DNA of 64,000 nucleotides from an uncultured Prevotellaceae bacterium (GCA_902792635.1 CADBAG010000009.1:1-64000); one strand, 5' to 3'. Numbered from the stretch's first letter, positions 25,613 through 33,973 are shown. Made by a program: numbers and translations. Notes: generated by a model from the letters alone, not told the origin.

Positions 25613-25961
25613 TTACCAACACTATCATGTGGACAAAGAAGACGTATTTTGAAAATGGAAACCCGCAGCAGGGCGCAATGAGTGATCGTACAGGGGCATC
25701 ACCGAAGACGCTCTGGATTTATATCGGACATTATAGTCAGATCGTGCAGCATTGCCTCCCCTGCTGATTCAGGAAGACGGGCTGTTAGCTATTCGCAAGG
25801 ACATCTCAGAAATGAGCGCTCGTTGAGATGACGAATTTTCGTGCAGAACAGTTGACTGCCTTCGGGTGGGTTTCCGTGTGCAAAGGTACGATATATGTAC
25901 TACCCACGCAACGGCCAACTGTGCACAACAATATTAAGAAAACATAAAGCATTTATTTGCT

Positions 25962-27170
25962 CTACTGTCTAAAATCGAAAAAGAAAAAAGACTTGGGCGT
26001 ATTAGCCTGTTTGGTTCTAACGAAATTAATAAAGGTCTGAAGATTCCAAATTTCCGACTGATATTCTTCGGGATAATTTCCGATATATTTTTGAGGAACT
26101 ACCAAGTGTACATGTGAGTCCTTCATCTCCTTCAACTGATTTTTAGATATAGCTTGTTGGAGAGTAAATAGATGCTTTTCCGGAATACGGTCAGCCTCTG
26201 AAATAACCTGTCTCCAACGATCCTTACATGTCGTCTTAGCAGCTAAAGAAATGAGTAAATCGGCTGGAAATTCAAAGTCATGATAGCTTTTCCCGTCAGG
26301 AAAGATAAAGTCTGGCTTTTTATTATCTTCCGTAATAACCTGCTCCTCATAAACAATATGGCTTGCATCAAAGACTGAAGCTAAATGATGCTCCAATGAT
26401 TTGCCAGCTCTTGATTTTCGTCTGTTGAGAATCTGGTTGGCTGCCTCCGTAAACTCTGCTACGTTTGAAAAGCTCTTGTGAAGTAGTGGCGTATAGATCT
26501 TTTCCTCCATCTTTTGGAAGAGTGTATATTCTGCATCAACCCATTGCAGAAGAATCCGGTCAGGCTTCCCGGCTATATCCCTTTCACTAATGTGGAAAGC
26601 TTCATTATAGCAGTCTCTTGCTCCGGATGCCATCGTTATGGTATCAGGGAAATCCGAAAAACGAGAGACGAAGGAGTCCATCAAAACGGATAGCTTATCC
26701 TCAGGAACCTTCTTCTCATTGTTATCAATCAGCTTGTTGGTGTCTTCCGGTGAGAGGTTATAATAAGCTAAGAAACCGTCTATATCTTCGTCGGCTGAAA
26801 GAACAAAGCCATCATAATCTTCTTCATCTTGCTGCGCTAAAATTAGCAGATCTCCAACGTGGTCATCATCAAGAAGAGGAAAACCCCGGCCGAAACGAGT
26901 GATACGGAACTCATTACGAGTACCTTTTCCATAATAAATAAAACGGCTCTCCGTTTGAAAGTCATTTTGCCATTTTATGGTAACGTATTTATCTTTATTT
27001 TCTCCTTTTTGAACGGGCTTGTCGAAAAGCAGCCTGGCAGCTTCCTTGGGAATATAAAATCCCGCCTGATGCGACCCCGTCTTACCAGTGTCGTTTCCCG
27101 TTATATACCTACAGAAAGCACAAACGCTTCTATCTGTGCTCTGGATTGCTTGGTTCAAAAGGTCACTCAT
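25962..27170 (-). CDS. Type II restriction endonuclease, EcoRII family
   Basis: 402 residues, matching EcoRII in length. The C-terminal half is the EcoRII-C catalytic domain: P286-D287 (KKPDFIFPDG), Y296, K312 within AAKTTCKDRWRQV, and E325. The D-Y-K-E spacing (9, 25, 38) equals what I recall for EcoRII D299, Y308, K324 and E337. The N-terminal part corresponds to the effector-binding domain. Expected to cut before CCWGG; specificity is inferred from the family and from the paired Dcm-like methylase and Vsr. Its start overlaps the methylase stop by eight bases (ATGAGTGA). Slightly more AT-rich than core genes, as expected for a transferred module. Confidence 0.93.
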   Translation of the reverse strand: MSDLLNQAIQSTDRSVCAFCRYITGNDTGKTGSHQAGFYIPKEAARLLFDKPVQKGENKDKYVTIKWQNDFQTESRFIYYGKGTRNEFRITRFGRGFPLLDDDHVGDLLILAQQDEEDYDGFVLSADEDIDGFLAYYNLSPEDTNKLIDNNEKKVPEDKLSVLMDSFVSRFSDFPDTITMASGARDCYNEAFHISERDIAGKPDRILLQWVDAEYTLFQKMEEKIYTPLLHKSFSNVAEFTEAANQILNRRKSRAGKSLEHHLASVFDASHIVYEEQVITEDNKKPDFIFPDGKSYHDFEFPADLLISLAAKTTCKDRWRQVISEADRIPEKHLFTLQQAISKNQLKEMKDSHVHLVVPQKYIGNYPEEYQSEIWNLQTFINFVRTKQANTPKSFFFFDFRQ

Positions 27171-28461
27171 TCCGCTCTAATTTATTCAATGTTTTGATTA
27201 TTTGCTCAGATACAGCTGTCATCAAAGGCACTACAACGGAGTTGCCACACTGGCGATAGGCTTGCACGTCTGATACTTTATTGATAATATACTTGTCCGG
27301 ATACCCCATCAATCTTGCGCATTCTCTAGGCGTCAGTTTTCGCGGATTCTTGCCCTCTTGTGGGATAAGTATCTCAGAGCCGTCTTTATAATAACGTGCG
27401 CTCAGTGTTCGGGTAATGCCTTTCAAATCCACGAGACCGAAGCCGAAGCCGTTTCCTTTGGCCTTTTGTCTGAGCGCATAGTTTTGTAAATAGCTCCAGA
27501 GCTTGTCTGAAAGTGTATATTTAGGGTCGACGTCTTTCTCTAGAATGTCGCTGATGCAATTCTTTGGTTCAGTTTGATCCGGGAATTCAAAGACTTCTTC
27601 TCCAGCATATCTTCTTTTGTCGAATCCGATAATCAAAATTCTTTCGCGGTGTTGGGGAACATACGATTTTCCATCCATGACGCGATAATGAATACTGTAA
27701 TCAAGTTCCTCAAGGGTTTCGCAAATTATTCTGAAAGTATTGCCTTTGTCATGGGATGTAAGATTCTTTACATTCTCAAGGAAGAAAGCCTTAGGCCTGT
27801 ACCTCTTCAAAATCTCAGCGACGTCAAAGAAAAGAGTTCCCTGTGTTTTGTCTTCAAAACCTGTGGGCCTTCCGAGACTGTTCTTCTTGGCAACTCCGGC
27901 AATAGAGAATGGCTGACAAGGGAAGCCAGCGCAAAGTACATCAAAACCTTTAGGAATGAAGCTTTTTGTCGACTCTTTAGTGATGTCTCCAAATGGCATT
28001 TCTCCAAAATTCGCAAGGTAAGTTTTCTGAGAAAATTTATTCCATTCTGATGAGAATACGCATTTTCCGCCCTGTGCTTGCATGGCAATTCTAAACCCGC
28101 CAATACCTGCAAAGAGATCGATGAATGTAAACTTAGGATGCTTGGGGGCCGGAAAAGGGACGTCAAAAAATTCGGAAAAAAGGTCTTGCTGGATAGGGTC
28201 TGCAACCATCTTCGCTACTGCATCCTCGGGAATATCATCCTTCTCGCCTTTTGCCTTCAACCAGTCTTCAATCAAAATACGAACATCGTCAAGCTGATCT
28301 CTAGTAAGTTTATTTCGAGTTTCCTCATTATGAAGAAAATGGGTCAGCACGGCAAGACAATTGTCCATACTTGTCTCACCGTAAACTCTGATTCCATCTT
28401 TGTATGTTTCTTCAGGAAACTTTTCTATATTTGTCTTAATGCTAGTGTTATTCGTTGCCAT
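27163..28461 (-). CDS. dcm: DNA (cytosine-5-)-methyltransferase, Dcm/EcoRII type
   Basis: 432 residues from ATG 28461; the frame is open further upstream but only antisense to vsr. Conserved C5-methylase motifs in order: I FIDLFAGIGGFRIA (~113), IV GFPCQPFS with catalytic C182, VI ENVKNL, VIII QHRERILIIGF, a variable target region, IX-X (RKLTPRECARLMGYP, RQCGNSVVVP). About 110 extra N-terminal residues (helical) resemble the extension of Dcm and M.EcoRII. It protects CCWGG sites from the downstream endonuclease. Divergent from vsr. Confidence 0.95.
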   Translation of the reverse strand: MATNNTSIKTNIEKFPEETYKDGIRVYGETSMDNCLAVLTHFLHNEETRNKLTRDQLDDVRILIEDWLKAKGEKDDIPEDAVAKMVADPIQQDLFSEFFDVPFPAPKHPKFTFIDLFAGIGGFRIAMQAQGGKCVFSSEWNKFSQKTYLANFGEMPFGDITKESTKSFIPKGFDVLCAGFPCQPFSIAGVAKKNSLGRPTGFEDKTQGTLFFDVAEILKRYRPKAFFLENVKNLTSHDKGNTFRIICETLEELDYSIHYRVMDGKSYVPQHRERILIIGFDKRRYAGEEVFEFPDQTEPKNCISDILEKDVDPKYTLSDKLWSYLQNYALRQKAKGNGFGFGLVDLKGITRTLSARYYKDGSEILIPQEGKNPRKLTPRECARLMGYPDKYIINKVSDVQAYRQCGNSVVVPLMTAVSEQIIKTLNKLERNE

Positions 28462-28470
28462 AATTGGTTG

Positions 28471-28478
28471 CAAAAATA
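28471..28478 (-). promoter_or_regulatory. -7 box for the methylase-endonuclease operon
   Basis: Minus-strand TATTTTTG (TAnnTTTG), ten bases from the methylase ATG, which implies a very short leader. Confidence 0.45.
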
Positions 28479-28520
28479 CAATTTTTATTTGATAAACGGC
28501 CTTACAACGATAATATTTTG

Positions 28521-28528
28521 TAATTTTG
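28521..28528 (+). promoter_or_regulatory. -7 box upstream of vsr
   Basis: TAATTTTG, exact TAnnTTTG, six bases before the vsr ATG, so the message would be nearly leaderless. Confidence 0.4.
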
Positions 28529-28533
28529 CTCAC

Positions 28534-29040
28534 ATGGATGTACTTAACCCACAGCAGCGTCATAAGAATATGGCTTCCATCCACTCCAAGGACACGAAGC
28601 CGGAGGTTCTTGTGCGCAAATATTTGTGGAGACTGGGATTCAGATACCGGCTTAACACTCCAAGGCTGCCAGGACACCCGGACATAGTGTTGAGGAAGTA
28701 CCGGACGTGTGTGTTTGTCAATGGCTGTTTTTGGCATGGTCATGAAGGCTGCAAGTACTTCAAGATGCCGAAGACGAACACCGACTTTTGGGAGAAGAAG
28801 ATAAACAGGAATAAAGAGCGCGACATGGAAGAGCAGAAGCAGCTTGCCAAGATGGGTTGGCACTGCATCACCGTGTGGGAGTGCGAGCTGAAGGCAGACA
28901 AGCGGGAGAAGACGCTCGAGAACCTTGCCTACACGCTCAACCATATCTATTTAGCGGATAGAGAAAAGCGGTATATCATCAAAGAAGATGCCAACTATGA
29001 TTTGGCTGCCGAGGCCATTCATAGTTTCCAAACCGAATAA
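28534..29040 (+). CDS. vsr: Very short patch repair endonuclease Vsr
   Basis: 168 residues from ATG 28534; the long upstream open frame is antisense to the methylase. Family features: MASIHSKDTKPEVLVRKYLWRLGFRYR, catalytic D50 in GHPDIVLRKYR, zinc/active-site cluster FVNGCFWHGHEGC (H68, H70, C65, C73) and KTNTDFWEKKINRN. Nicks at T:G mismatches that arise when 5-methylcytosine in the Dcm site deaminates. Its presence supports CCWGG specificity for the island. Confidence 0.95.
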   Translation: MDVLNPQQRHKNMASIHSKDTKPEVLVRKYLWRLGFRYRLNTPRLPGHPDIVLRKYRTCVFVNGCFWHGHEGCKYFKMPKTNTDFWEKKINRNKERDMEEQKQLAKMGWHCITVWECELKADKREKTLENLAYTLNHIYLADREKRYIIKEDANYDLAAEAIHSFQTE

Positions 29041-29094
29041 ATATTGCTACAAATCGCAACAATATGGAATTAAATGCAATATTTTTCTTTTATT

Positions 29095-29127
29095 TTTGTA
29101 GATTTTGAACAGAATGTATTACCTTTG
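29095..29127 (+). promoter_or_regulatory. Promoter of the 90-residue gene
   Basis: -33 TTTG at 29095-29098 and -7 TACCTTTG at 29120-29127, 21 bp apart. Confidence 0.6.
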
Positions 29128-29164
29128 CAGCCATTCGTTCACAACCCATCAAAACAATTTAATT

Positions 29165-29437
29165 ATGACAAAAGAAGACGAAGAGCTCAAGGAGGAACTC
29201 AAGCGCATTCTCAGTGGTGAGGCCGATGGAAAAGAAATCTATAGGAGCTATGTGAAATCCTTAGCGAAGTTCATTATTCATTCTGACAGTAGGTATAGGG
29301 ACCCGGCTATTGACGAGCAGTTGGACATATTGTACGATCATGTTTTTGAACTGCAAGATAGCGGTGTCAGCGATGAAGAGATTCGTAAGGTATTCTTCGA
29401 GGGAACCGATAAGATACAAGCCATGAGAGTTATGTGA
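29165..29437 (+). CDS. Small acidic protein of unknown function, R-M island
   Basis: 90 residues from ATG 29165. Mostly helical and acidic (MTKEDEELKEELKRILSGE..., DILYDHVFELQDSGVSDEEIRKVFFEG). No family recognised. It has its own promoter and terminator, so it is an independent unit between vsr and the right inverted repeat. It could belong to the restriction island or be an unrelated Bacteroidetes gene. Confidence 0.7.
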   Translation: MTKEDEELKEELKRILSGEADGKEIYRSYVKSLAKFIIHSDSRYRDPAIDEQLDILYDHVFELQDSGVSDEEIRKVFFEGTDKIQAMRVM

Positions 29438-29446
29438 GAAATGCAA

Positions 29447-29480
29447 AGAGCCATCGGCAGAATCCAGCCGGTGGTTCTTT
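29447..29480 (+). terminator. Intrinsic terminator after the 90-residue gene
   Basis: 12-bp stem AGAGCCATCGGC / GCCGGTGGTTCT (two wobble pairs), 8-base loop, short T run. Confidence 0.65.
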
Positions 29481-29523
29481 CGATAGTCCTTGGGCACTTT
29501 TAGAAGGAAGTCGGCGAAGCCGA

Positions 29524-29553
29524 CAGTCGTGCCAAGTCGTGAAAAGTCGATGC
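29524..29553 (-). repeat. Right imperfect inverted repeat of the restriction island
   Basis: Reverse complement begins TGCATCGACTTTTCACGACT, mirroring 25583-25612. Confidence 0.6.
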
Positions 29554-29713
29554 AAAAAAATTACCACATACACAATAGAGTGAATACCGGATATACCGAT
29601 ATTTTCCCACGCATACGCAAGTGGTGGAAGGGTAGGGAAGGTTGACACCGTAGGGGTCTTTACCTGGGGCTAACGGTACTAAAGCACAGTCTCAATCCGT
29701 GTGCTATTGAACG

Positions 29714-29824
29714 ACTTGTACCAAAGCGTGGAACAGGCAGTTCCAAAGCGTGGTACTGCCTGTTCCAAAGTTTGGAATTGTGTGTTCCAAAGCGTGGTAC
29801 AGCCTATTCCAAAACCTGGAATTG
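29714..29824. repeat. 22-bp tandem array next to cydB
   Basis: Five 22-bp units built on TTCCAAAGCGTGGTAC. Alternate units vary (TTTGGAATT, CCTGGAATT). The array ends four bases before the cydB stop codon, so cydB transcripts run into it. The preceding 29554-29713 holds no gene. Confidence 0.8.
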
Positions 29825-29827
29825 TTG

Positions 29828-30970
29828 TTAGTACGCGTCTCCTGTCTCTATCTCTGCCTTGGTGATCTTCTTCTTGTCGATGCTCCACCAGCAGTAGGCG
29901 CCATAGGCGATGATGATGGGGATGAGGAGTGTCACCCAGGCCATGACACGGAGCGTGACCTCACTGCTGCACGCGTTGCTGATCGTGAGGCTGCTCTGCA
30001 GGTCGACATTGGACGGATAGAAGGCGGTGTTGTTCCAGCCGGCGATGAGGAGCAGCACCGTCACTACGAGGATGACGCCGATGCCTTCTGGCCAGATGCC
30101 TTTGATATACTGTTTGTCGAAGACCGTCCTGCCGATGCCGAAGAGCACGAGCAGCACGCCGACGAGGAAGATGATGAGCAGCGGCCACATCGTCAGCAGG
30201 TTGTGGAGATACTTCATCGGCTCCATGAAGATGACGTCTGTCGTGGGGTTCACGGCATAACCGTCCTTGAGCAGCGTGCGGACGAGGAACGTGAGGAAGA
30301 AAACGAGGAAGAGCACGGCATTGTAGATCAGCCGGTTGCGGCAGCGCTCACGCAGCGTCTCGTCGTTGATGTTGTTGCGCATGTAGAGCAGACCGGTGAC
30401 GCGGGCGAGGAAGAATACAGCGAGGCCGAAGATGACGTTCCACACGTCGAGGAGCGCGTCGAGACCGTAGCTCGCGTTGGCCCAGTGACTGATGACCGGT
30501 TGGATGCCTGTCGTGATGTTCGCTTTCTCGATGTAGAAGTTGCTGCCGTCGAAGAAGGTCGCCACGGCTCCGCCGAGGAGCAACGGACCTACGATGCCGT
30601 TGATGATGAGGCAGATCTGGAAGACCTTGGGCCCGAGGAAGTTGCCGAGCTTGTTCTGGAACTCATAGCTTACGGCCTGCACTACAAAAGAGAAGAGGAT
30701 GAGCATCCAAATCCAGTAGGCGCCGCCGAAGCTCGTACTGTAAAACAGTGGGAAGGAGGCGAAGAAGGAAGCGCCGAAAGTGGCGAGAGTGGTGAAGGTG
30801 AACTCCCATTTGTGGCCGGTGGAGTTGATGACGAGTCGGCGCTCTTCCGGTGTTCTGCCGAGGCAGAAGATGAGGCTGTTGCCGCCCTGCACAAAGAGGA
30901 AGAACACAAGGAAGGCTCCCATGAACGAGACGACAAACCACCAGTATTGTTGTAAGAATTGATATGTCAT
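29828..30970 (-). CDS. cydB: Cytochrome bd oxidase subunit II
   Basis: 380 residues with about eight membrane helices. Opening YQFLQQYWWFVVSFMGAFLVFFLFVQGGNSLIF is the CydB signature of this phylum; FYIEKANITTGIQPVISHWANASYGLDALLDVWNVIFG follows mid-protein. Quinol oxidase for microaerobic respiration and oxygen scavenging. Twelve bases after cydA. Confidence 0.96.
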   Translation of the reverse strand: MTYQFLQQYWWFVVSFMGAFLVFFLFVQGGNSLIFCLGRTPEERRLVINSTGHKWEFTFTTLATFGASFFASFPLFYSTSFGGAYWIWMLILFSFVVQAVSYEFQNKLGNFLGPKVFQICLIINGIVGPLLLGGAVATFFDGSNFYIEKANITTGIQPVISHWANASYGLDALLDVWNVIFGLAVFFLARVTGLLYMRNNINDETLRERCRNRLIYNAVLFLVFFLTFLVRTLLKDGYAVNPTTDVIFMEPMKYLHNLLTMWPLLIIFLVGVLLVLFGIGRTVFDKQYIKGIWPEGIGVILVVTVLLLIAGWNNTAFYPSNVDLQSSLTISNACSSEVTLRVMAWVTLLIPIIIAYGAYCWWSIDKKKITKAEIETGDAY

Positions 30971-30982
30971 GATGATTATGTT

Positions 30983-32566
30983 TTATTGATTGACGACTGG
31001 CATGCGGTACTTCGCTATCTGCTTGCACATGATGCTGATCTCTACGGCGAGCATCGTCGTGAAGAGGAAGAGGAAGACGAAGAAGGTGGTGGCGATGCTG
31101 CCTGACGGGATGTCGGACACAGCCACGCCCACAGGGAGCATGTCCTGGATGGTCCACGGCTGGCGGCCGAGCTCTGCCACGACCCAACCTGACTCACTGG
31201 CGATGTAAGCCAAGGGAAACATGACGATTGCCACGATATGCAGCCAATGGTAACGGCTCACATCCTTCTTGTAGACGAGCCACAGGGTGACGAGGAAAAA
31301 GAGGATGGCAAGGCAGCCGACACCCACCATGATGCGGAAGCACCAGAAGTTGACAGGGATGAACGGCACGAGGTCGTGGACGTCTTTGATGTATCCGTAG
31401 CCGAAATACTGGATGTTCGCCATGAGCGTGTTGAGCTGCGTGCGTGCTTCGGCAGGGAGCGTCTCTCGCGTGTATTTCTTTCCGGCAGTGAGTTTGCGGT
31501 AGCTCTGCAGGGCAGCGATGGCTTTCTTTCCGCTCTCGATCTTGTATTGCATCGAGGGCTCTTGGGTGCCGTCGTCTTTCTTGTAGCCTTTGATGAGGTC
31601 GTTCACGCCCGGCACATAACCGTGGAGCGTGCGCGTGGCGAGGATAGAGAGGGCGTTAGGCACACCGATGCGCAGTGGAGCCTCGGCTTCGTTCTCATAG
31701 TCGGGCTGCTTGAACGGAGCAACCCACGCCACGGCCGTGAGGCTCTGGTCGTTGCCGCCATTGTAGAGCGCTTCCATGGCAGCGAGCTTCATCGGCTGCA
31801 CCTTGCTCACCATGAACGCGGAGTTGTCGCCTGTGAAAGCGGCGAGGAGAGAGGCGCACAGACCGACGATGGATCCGATCTTGATGCTCGCCTTGGCCAG
31901 TTCCTGGTTGCGGTGCTTGAGGAGGAACCAGCAGCTCACGGCAACGGTGAACACGGCTCCGATGATCCACGAGGAGGTGACGGTGTGGCAAAACTTGTCC
32001 ACGGCAAAGGGTGAGAAGGCGACATCGAGGAAGCTCGTCATCTCGAAGCGCATCGTGTCGGGGTTGAACTGCTGACCGACAGGATACTGCATCCAACTGT
32101 TAGCCACGAGGATCCACCACGCTGAGATCGTGGCGCCGAGGCCGGAGAGCCAGGTGGAGGCAAGGTGGAAGCCCTTGGATACTTTCTTCCAGCCGAAGAA
32201 CATGACGGCTACGAAGGTGCTCTCCATGAAGAAGGCGAGCATGCCCTCGATGGCCAGGGGCGCGCCAAAGACGTCGCCAACCATCCAGGAATAGTTGCTC
32301 CAGTTGGTACCGAACTCGAACTCAAGGATGATACCTGTCGCCACACCCATGGCGAAGTTGATGCCGAAGAGCTGTTGCCAGAAACGGGCGACCTCTTTCC
32401 AAAAGGCTTTGCCCGTGCGGTAATAACAGGTCTCGGCAATGCCCATAATGACGGCGAGTCCCAGCGTCAGTGGGACGAAGAGCCAGTGGTAGATGGCGGT
32501 GAGCGCGAACTGCGCACGCGACCAGTCTACGGCGTTTGTCGTGATGTCCAATAATAGATTCATCAT
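30983..32566 (-). CDS. cydA: Cytochrome bd oxidase subunit I
   Basis: 527 residues (526 from the second Met). RAQFALTAIYHWLFVPLTLGLAV carries the N-terminal heme-ligand His; FGINFAMGVATGIILEFEFGTNWSNYS the conserved Glu region; GWVVAELGRQPW is the CydA signature near residue 460. The Q-loop region around 250-380 is long (PGVNDLIKGYKKDDGTQ). Accepts electrons from menaquinol, consistent with menC-menE in the window. Operon DUF4492-cydA-cydB. Confidence 0.97.
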   Translation of the reverse strand: MMNLLLDITTNAVDWSRAQFALTAIYHWLFVPLTLGLAVIMGIAETCYYRTGKAFWKEVARFWQQLFGINFAMGVATGIILEFEFGTNWSNYSWMVGDVFGAPLAIEGMLAFFMESTFVAVMFFGWKKVSKGFHLASTWLSGLGATISAWWILVANSWMQYPVGQQFNPDTMRFEMTSFLDVAFSPFAVDKFCHTVTSSWIIGAVFTVAVSCWFLLKHRNQELAKASIKIGSIVGLCASLLAAFTGDNSAFMVSKVQPMKLAAMEALYNGGNDQSLTAVAWVAPFKQPDYENEAEAPLRIGVPNALSILATRTLHGYVPGVNDLIKGYKKDDGTQEPSMQYKIESGKKAIAALQSYRKLTAGKKYTRETLPAEARTQLNTLMANIQYFGYGYIKDVHDLVPFIPVNFWCFRIMVGVGCLAILFFLVTLWLVYKKDVSRYHWLHIVAIVMFPLAYIASESGWVVAELGRQPWTIQDMLPVGVAVSDIPSGSIATTFFVFLFLFTTMLAVEISIMCKQIAKYRMPVVNQ

Positions 32567-32582
32567 ATAATTTAAGTTTTTG

Positions 32583-32802
32583 GGGCCTACCCAAGCCCTC
32601 CCTAAAGGGAGGGATGTTGATTACTTTATCCAACGGTGAACTGCCATCAAATTTTATTTGTATTCAACTCCTTTTCTTTCAGTGAGAACTTGGATGAGGT
32701 TTGGTGATTAGTATATTCTTGTATGAAAGCAACGACTTATACCTATCGTTGGCTCTTTGCATATCAACATCCCTCCCTTTAGGGGGGGCTTGGGGAGGCT
32801 TC
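32583..32802. repeat. Inverted pair of a GC-rich palindromic repeat flanking the cydA upstream gap
   Basis: 32583-32619 (GGCCTACCCAAGCCCTCCCT...) and 32765-32802 (CAACATCCCTCCCTTTAGGG...) are inverted copies of the same ~37-bp element. The second copy contains the 3' end and stop codon of the DUF4492 gene. The bases in between hold no gene or clear promoter. Confidence 0.75.
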
Positions 32803-33030
32803 TTTCGGAGTCAGTTGTGTCGCTACGTACTCCGCCTCATTACCCTTCTGTGCCTTCTCCTTGAGGAAGTTGGGGAAGAAGAAGAGCTTGAGGATAACGA
32901 AGATGATGAAAAGCTTGATGAGGATCACGAGCCACAGTGTCTTTCCCACCGTCATACTCTTGAAGCCGTCGTAGTAAAGATGGAAGACGTTGTAGCTCCA
33001 TCTGTATATCGTTGTTTGTTTCCAGTGCAT
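32779..33030 (-). CDS. DUF4492 small membrane protein of the cyd operon
   Basis: 83 residues. Core VFHLYYDGFKSMTVGKTLWLVILIKLFIIFVILKLFFFPNFL is the DUF4492 signature: an amphipathic start, one membrane helix and a conserved FFFPNFL end. In Bacteroidetes it precedes cydAB and may play a CydX-like role; that is inference. The last residues (EASPSPP) and the TAA stop come from the GC-rich palindromic repeat, so its natural C terminus was probably replaced. An octamer array adjoins its start. Confidence 0.85.
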   Translation of the reverse strand: MHWKQTTIYRWSYNVFHLYYDGFKSMTVGKTLWLVILIKLFIIFVILKLFFFPNFLKEKAQKGNEAEYVATQLTPKEASPSPP

Positions 33031-33078
33031 TGTTTCAATATTTCATTATTTCAATGTTTCATTGTTTCAATATTTCAT
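33031..33078. repeat. Octamer microsatellite (TTTCAATA / TTTCATTG)
   Basis: Six consecutive 8-bp units beginning at the DUF4492 start codon. Confidence 0.8.
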
Positions 33079-33081
33079 TGT

Positions 33082-33350
33082 TTCCGGTTGAATTTGGGAA
33101 CAACCTCGAAGAGGTTGAACATGGTTAGCCCCAGGTAAGGAGCGCAGCGACGTAACCTGGGGTTTAGGTGTGGCGAGATTTCGTTGAAAGGTGTCCTCGA
33201 AGAGGGCAAACCTTGGCAGGGTGCTGGTCTTTATAGGTTCGCCCTCTTCGAGGCCGACAGTTCGGTTTGATCGTCCGATATGAAACCCCAGGTTACGTCG
33301 CTACGCTCCTTACCTGGGGCTAACCTAATTGGCCCCCTTCGGGGACCTTA
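33082..33350. repeat. Composite palindromic element, copy 3
   Basis: Both halves present: CCGGTTGAA, ACCTCGAAGAGGT, CCCCAGGT-loop-ACCTGGGG, CCTCGAAGAGGGC, then the mirror, ending in CCCCCTTCGGGGACC. The following 33351-33488 has no gene. Confidence 0.85.
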
Positions 33351-33488
33351 CCACCCCGATAGTCAAATGAACCTTTGTTGTTTCAATGTTACCGGTTGCA
33401 AACTTAATAATAAATTTAGTAATATGCAAGAATGGAGTTGTAAAAGTTTCAATTTAATTTTAGTTACAGGCAGATTTGAGCCCATTCT

Positions 33489-33540
33489 TGCTTTATCATT
33501 ATTTCATTATTTCAATCTTTCAATCTTTCATTCTTTCAAT
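33489..33540. repeat. Octamer microsatellite (TTTCAATC)
   Basis: About six TTTCATTA/TTTCAATC units running into the hslR stop codon (GAA GAT TGA on the minus strand). Confidence 0.75.
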
Positions 33541-33973
33541 CTTCCTCATCGTCCCACCCGAACATCAGTGGGTCGGTGAAGGCATCGAGCTGACGGCGCT
33601 CTTTCTTCGTGGGGCGCCCGGTACCACGCTGGCGGTCGACGAACCCACTGATGCGGCTCATCTCCAGTTTCTCGTATTCCTCCGCAGGCGTGACGTTCTC
33701 GTAGACCTGGGGGAGGAGTTTGGCGCCGACACGCGTCTCGATGCAGGCTATGACCTTGAAAGAGTAGGTGATAGGCGGCTTGCGGACGCTGATGACATCG
33801 CCCTCTTTGATCGTGTGGCTGGGCTTCACGGCCGTGCCTTCGATGGTCACTCGGTTGTTTTTGATAGCATCCACGGCCATGGAGCGCGTCTTGTATACAC
33901 GTGCTGCCCACAGCCATTTGTCAATGCGTGCCGAAGCACCATACTTCGGCATATGTGGTGTATTGTCTGTCAT
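33536..33973 (-). CDS. hslR: RNA-binding S4 domain protein, Hsp15-like
   Basis: 145 residues from ATG 33973. S4 domain at about residues 14-75: ARIDKWLWAARVYKTRSMAVDAIKNNRVTIEGTAVKPSHTIKEGDVI. Then a basic tail with RQRGTGRPTKKERRQLDAF, which is typical of Bacteroidetes Hsp15. In E. coli Hsp15 rescues 50S subunits carrying nascent chains. It lies 16 bases after pth, a fitting partner since both act on peptidyl-tRNA. The stop is inside an octamer array. Confidence 0.9.
   Translation of the reverse strand: MTDNTPHMPKYGASARIDKWLWAARVYKTRSMAVDAIKNNRVTIEGTAVKPSHTIKEGDVISVRKPPITYSFKVIACIETRVGAKLLPQVYENVTPAEEYEKLEMSRISGFVDRQRGTGRPTKKERRQLDAFTDPLMFGWDDEED

Larger units (their letters stand above)
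25351..25961. other. Gene-poor stretch before the restriction island
   Basis: Apart from the tandem repeat it holds a short open frame on the plus strand (ATG 25627 to 25767, MWTKKTYFENGNPQQ...), which I do not recognise and which may be a gene remnant. A lone minus-strand promoter-like pair (TACCTTTG at 25881-25888 with GTTG 20 bp upstream) points left, but no gene follows it. An unannotated small RNA is possible but not shown. Confidence 0.4.

Noticed and set aside
25627..25767. 46-codon frame MWTKKTYFENGNPQQ...
   Set aside because: No recognised family, no promoter or RBS on its strand, and embedded in repeats; noted only as a possible remnant.
28078..28533. N-terminal extension of vsr antisense to the methylase
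   Set aside because: The Vsr family begins at the 28534 Met, and the promoter box at 28521-28528 lies after the supposed extension.
29714..29824. CRISPR array
   Set aside because: Period is 22 bp with no spacers and no cas genes; the same applies to 6357, 34896 and 51584.
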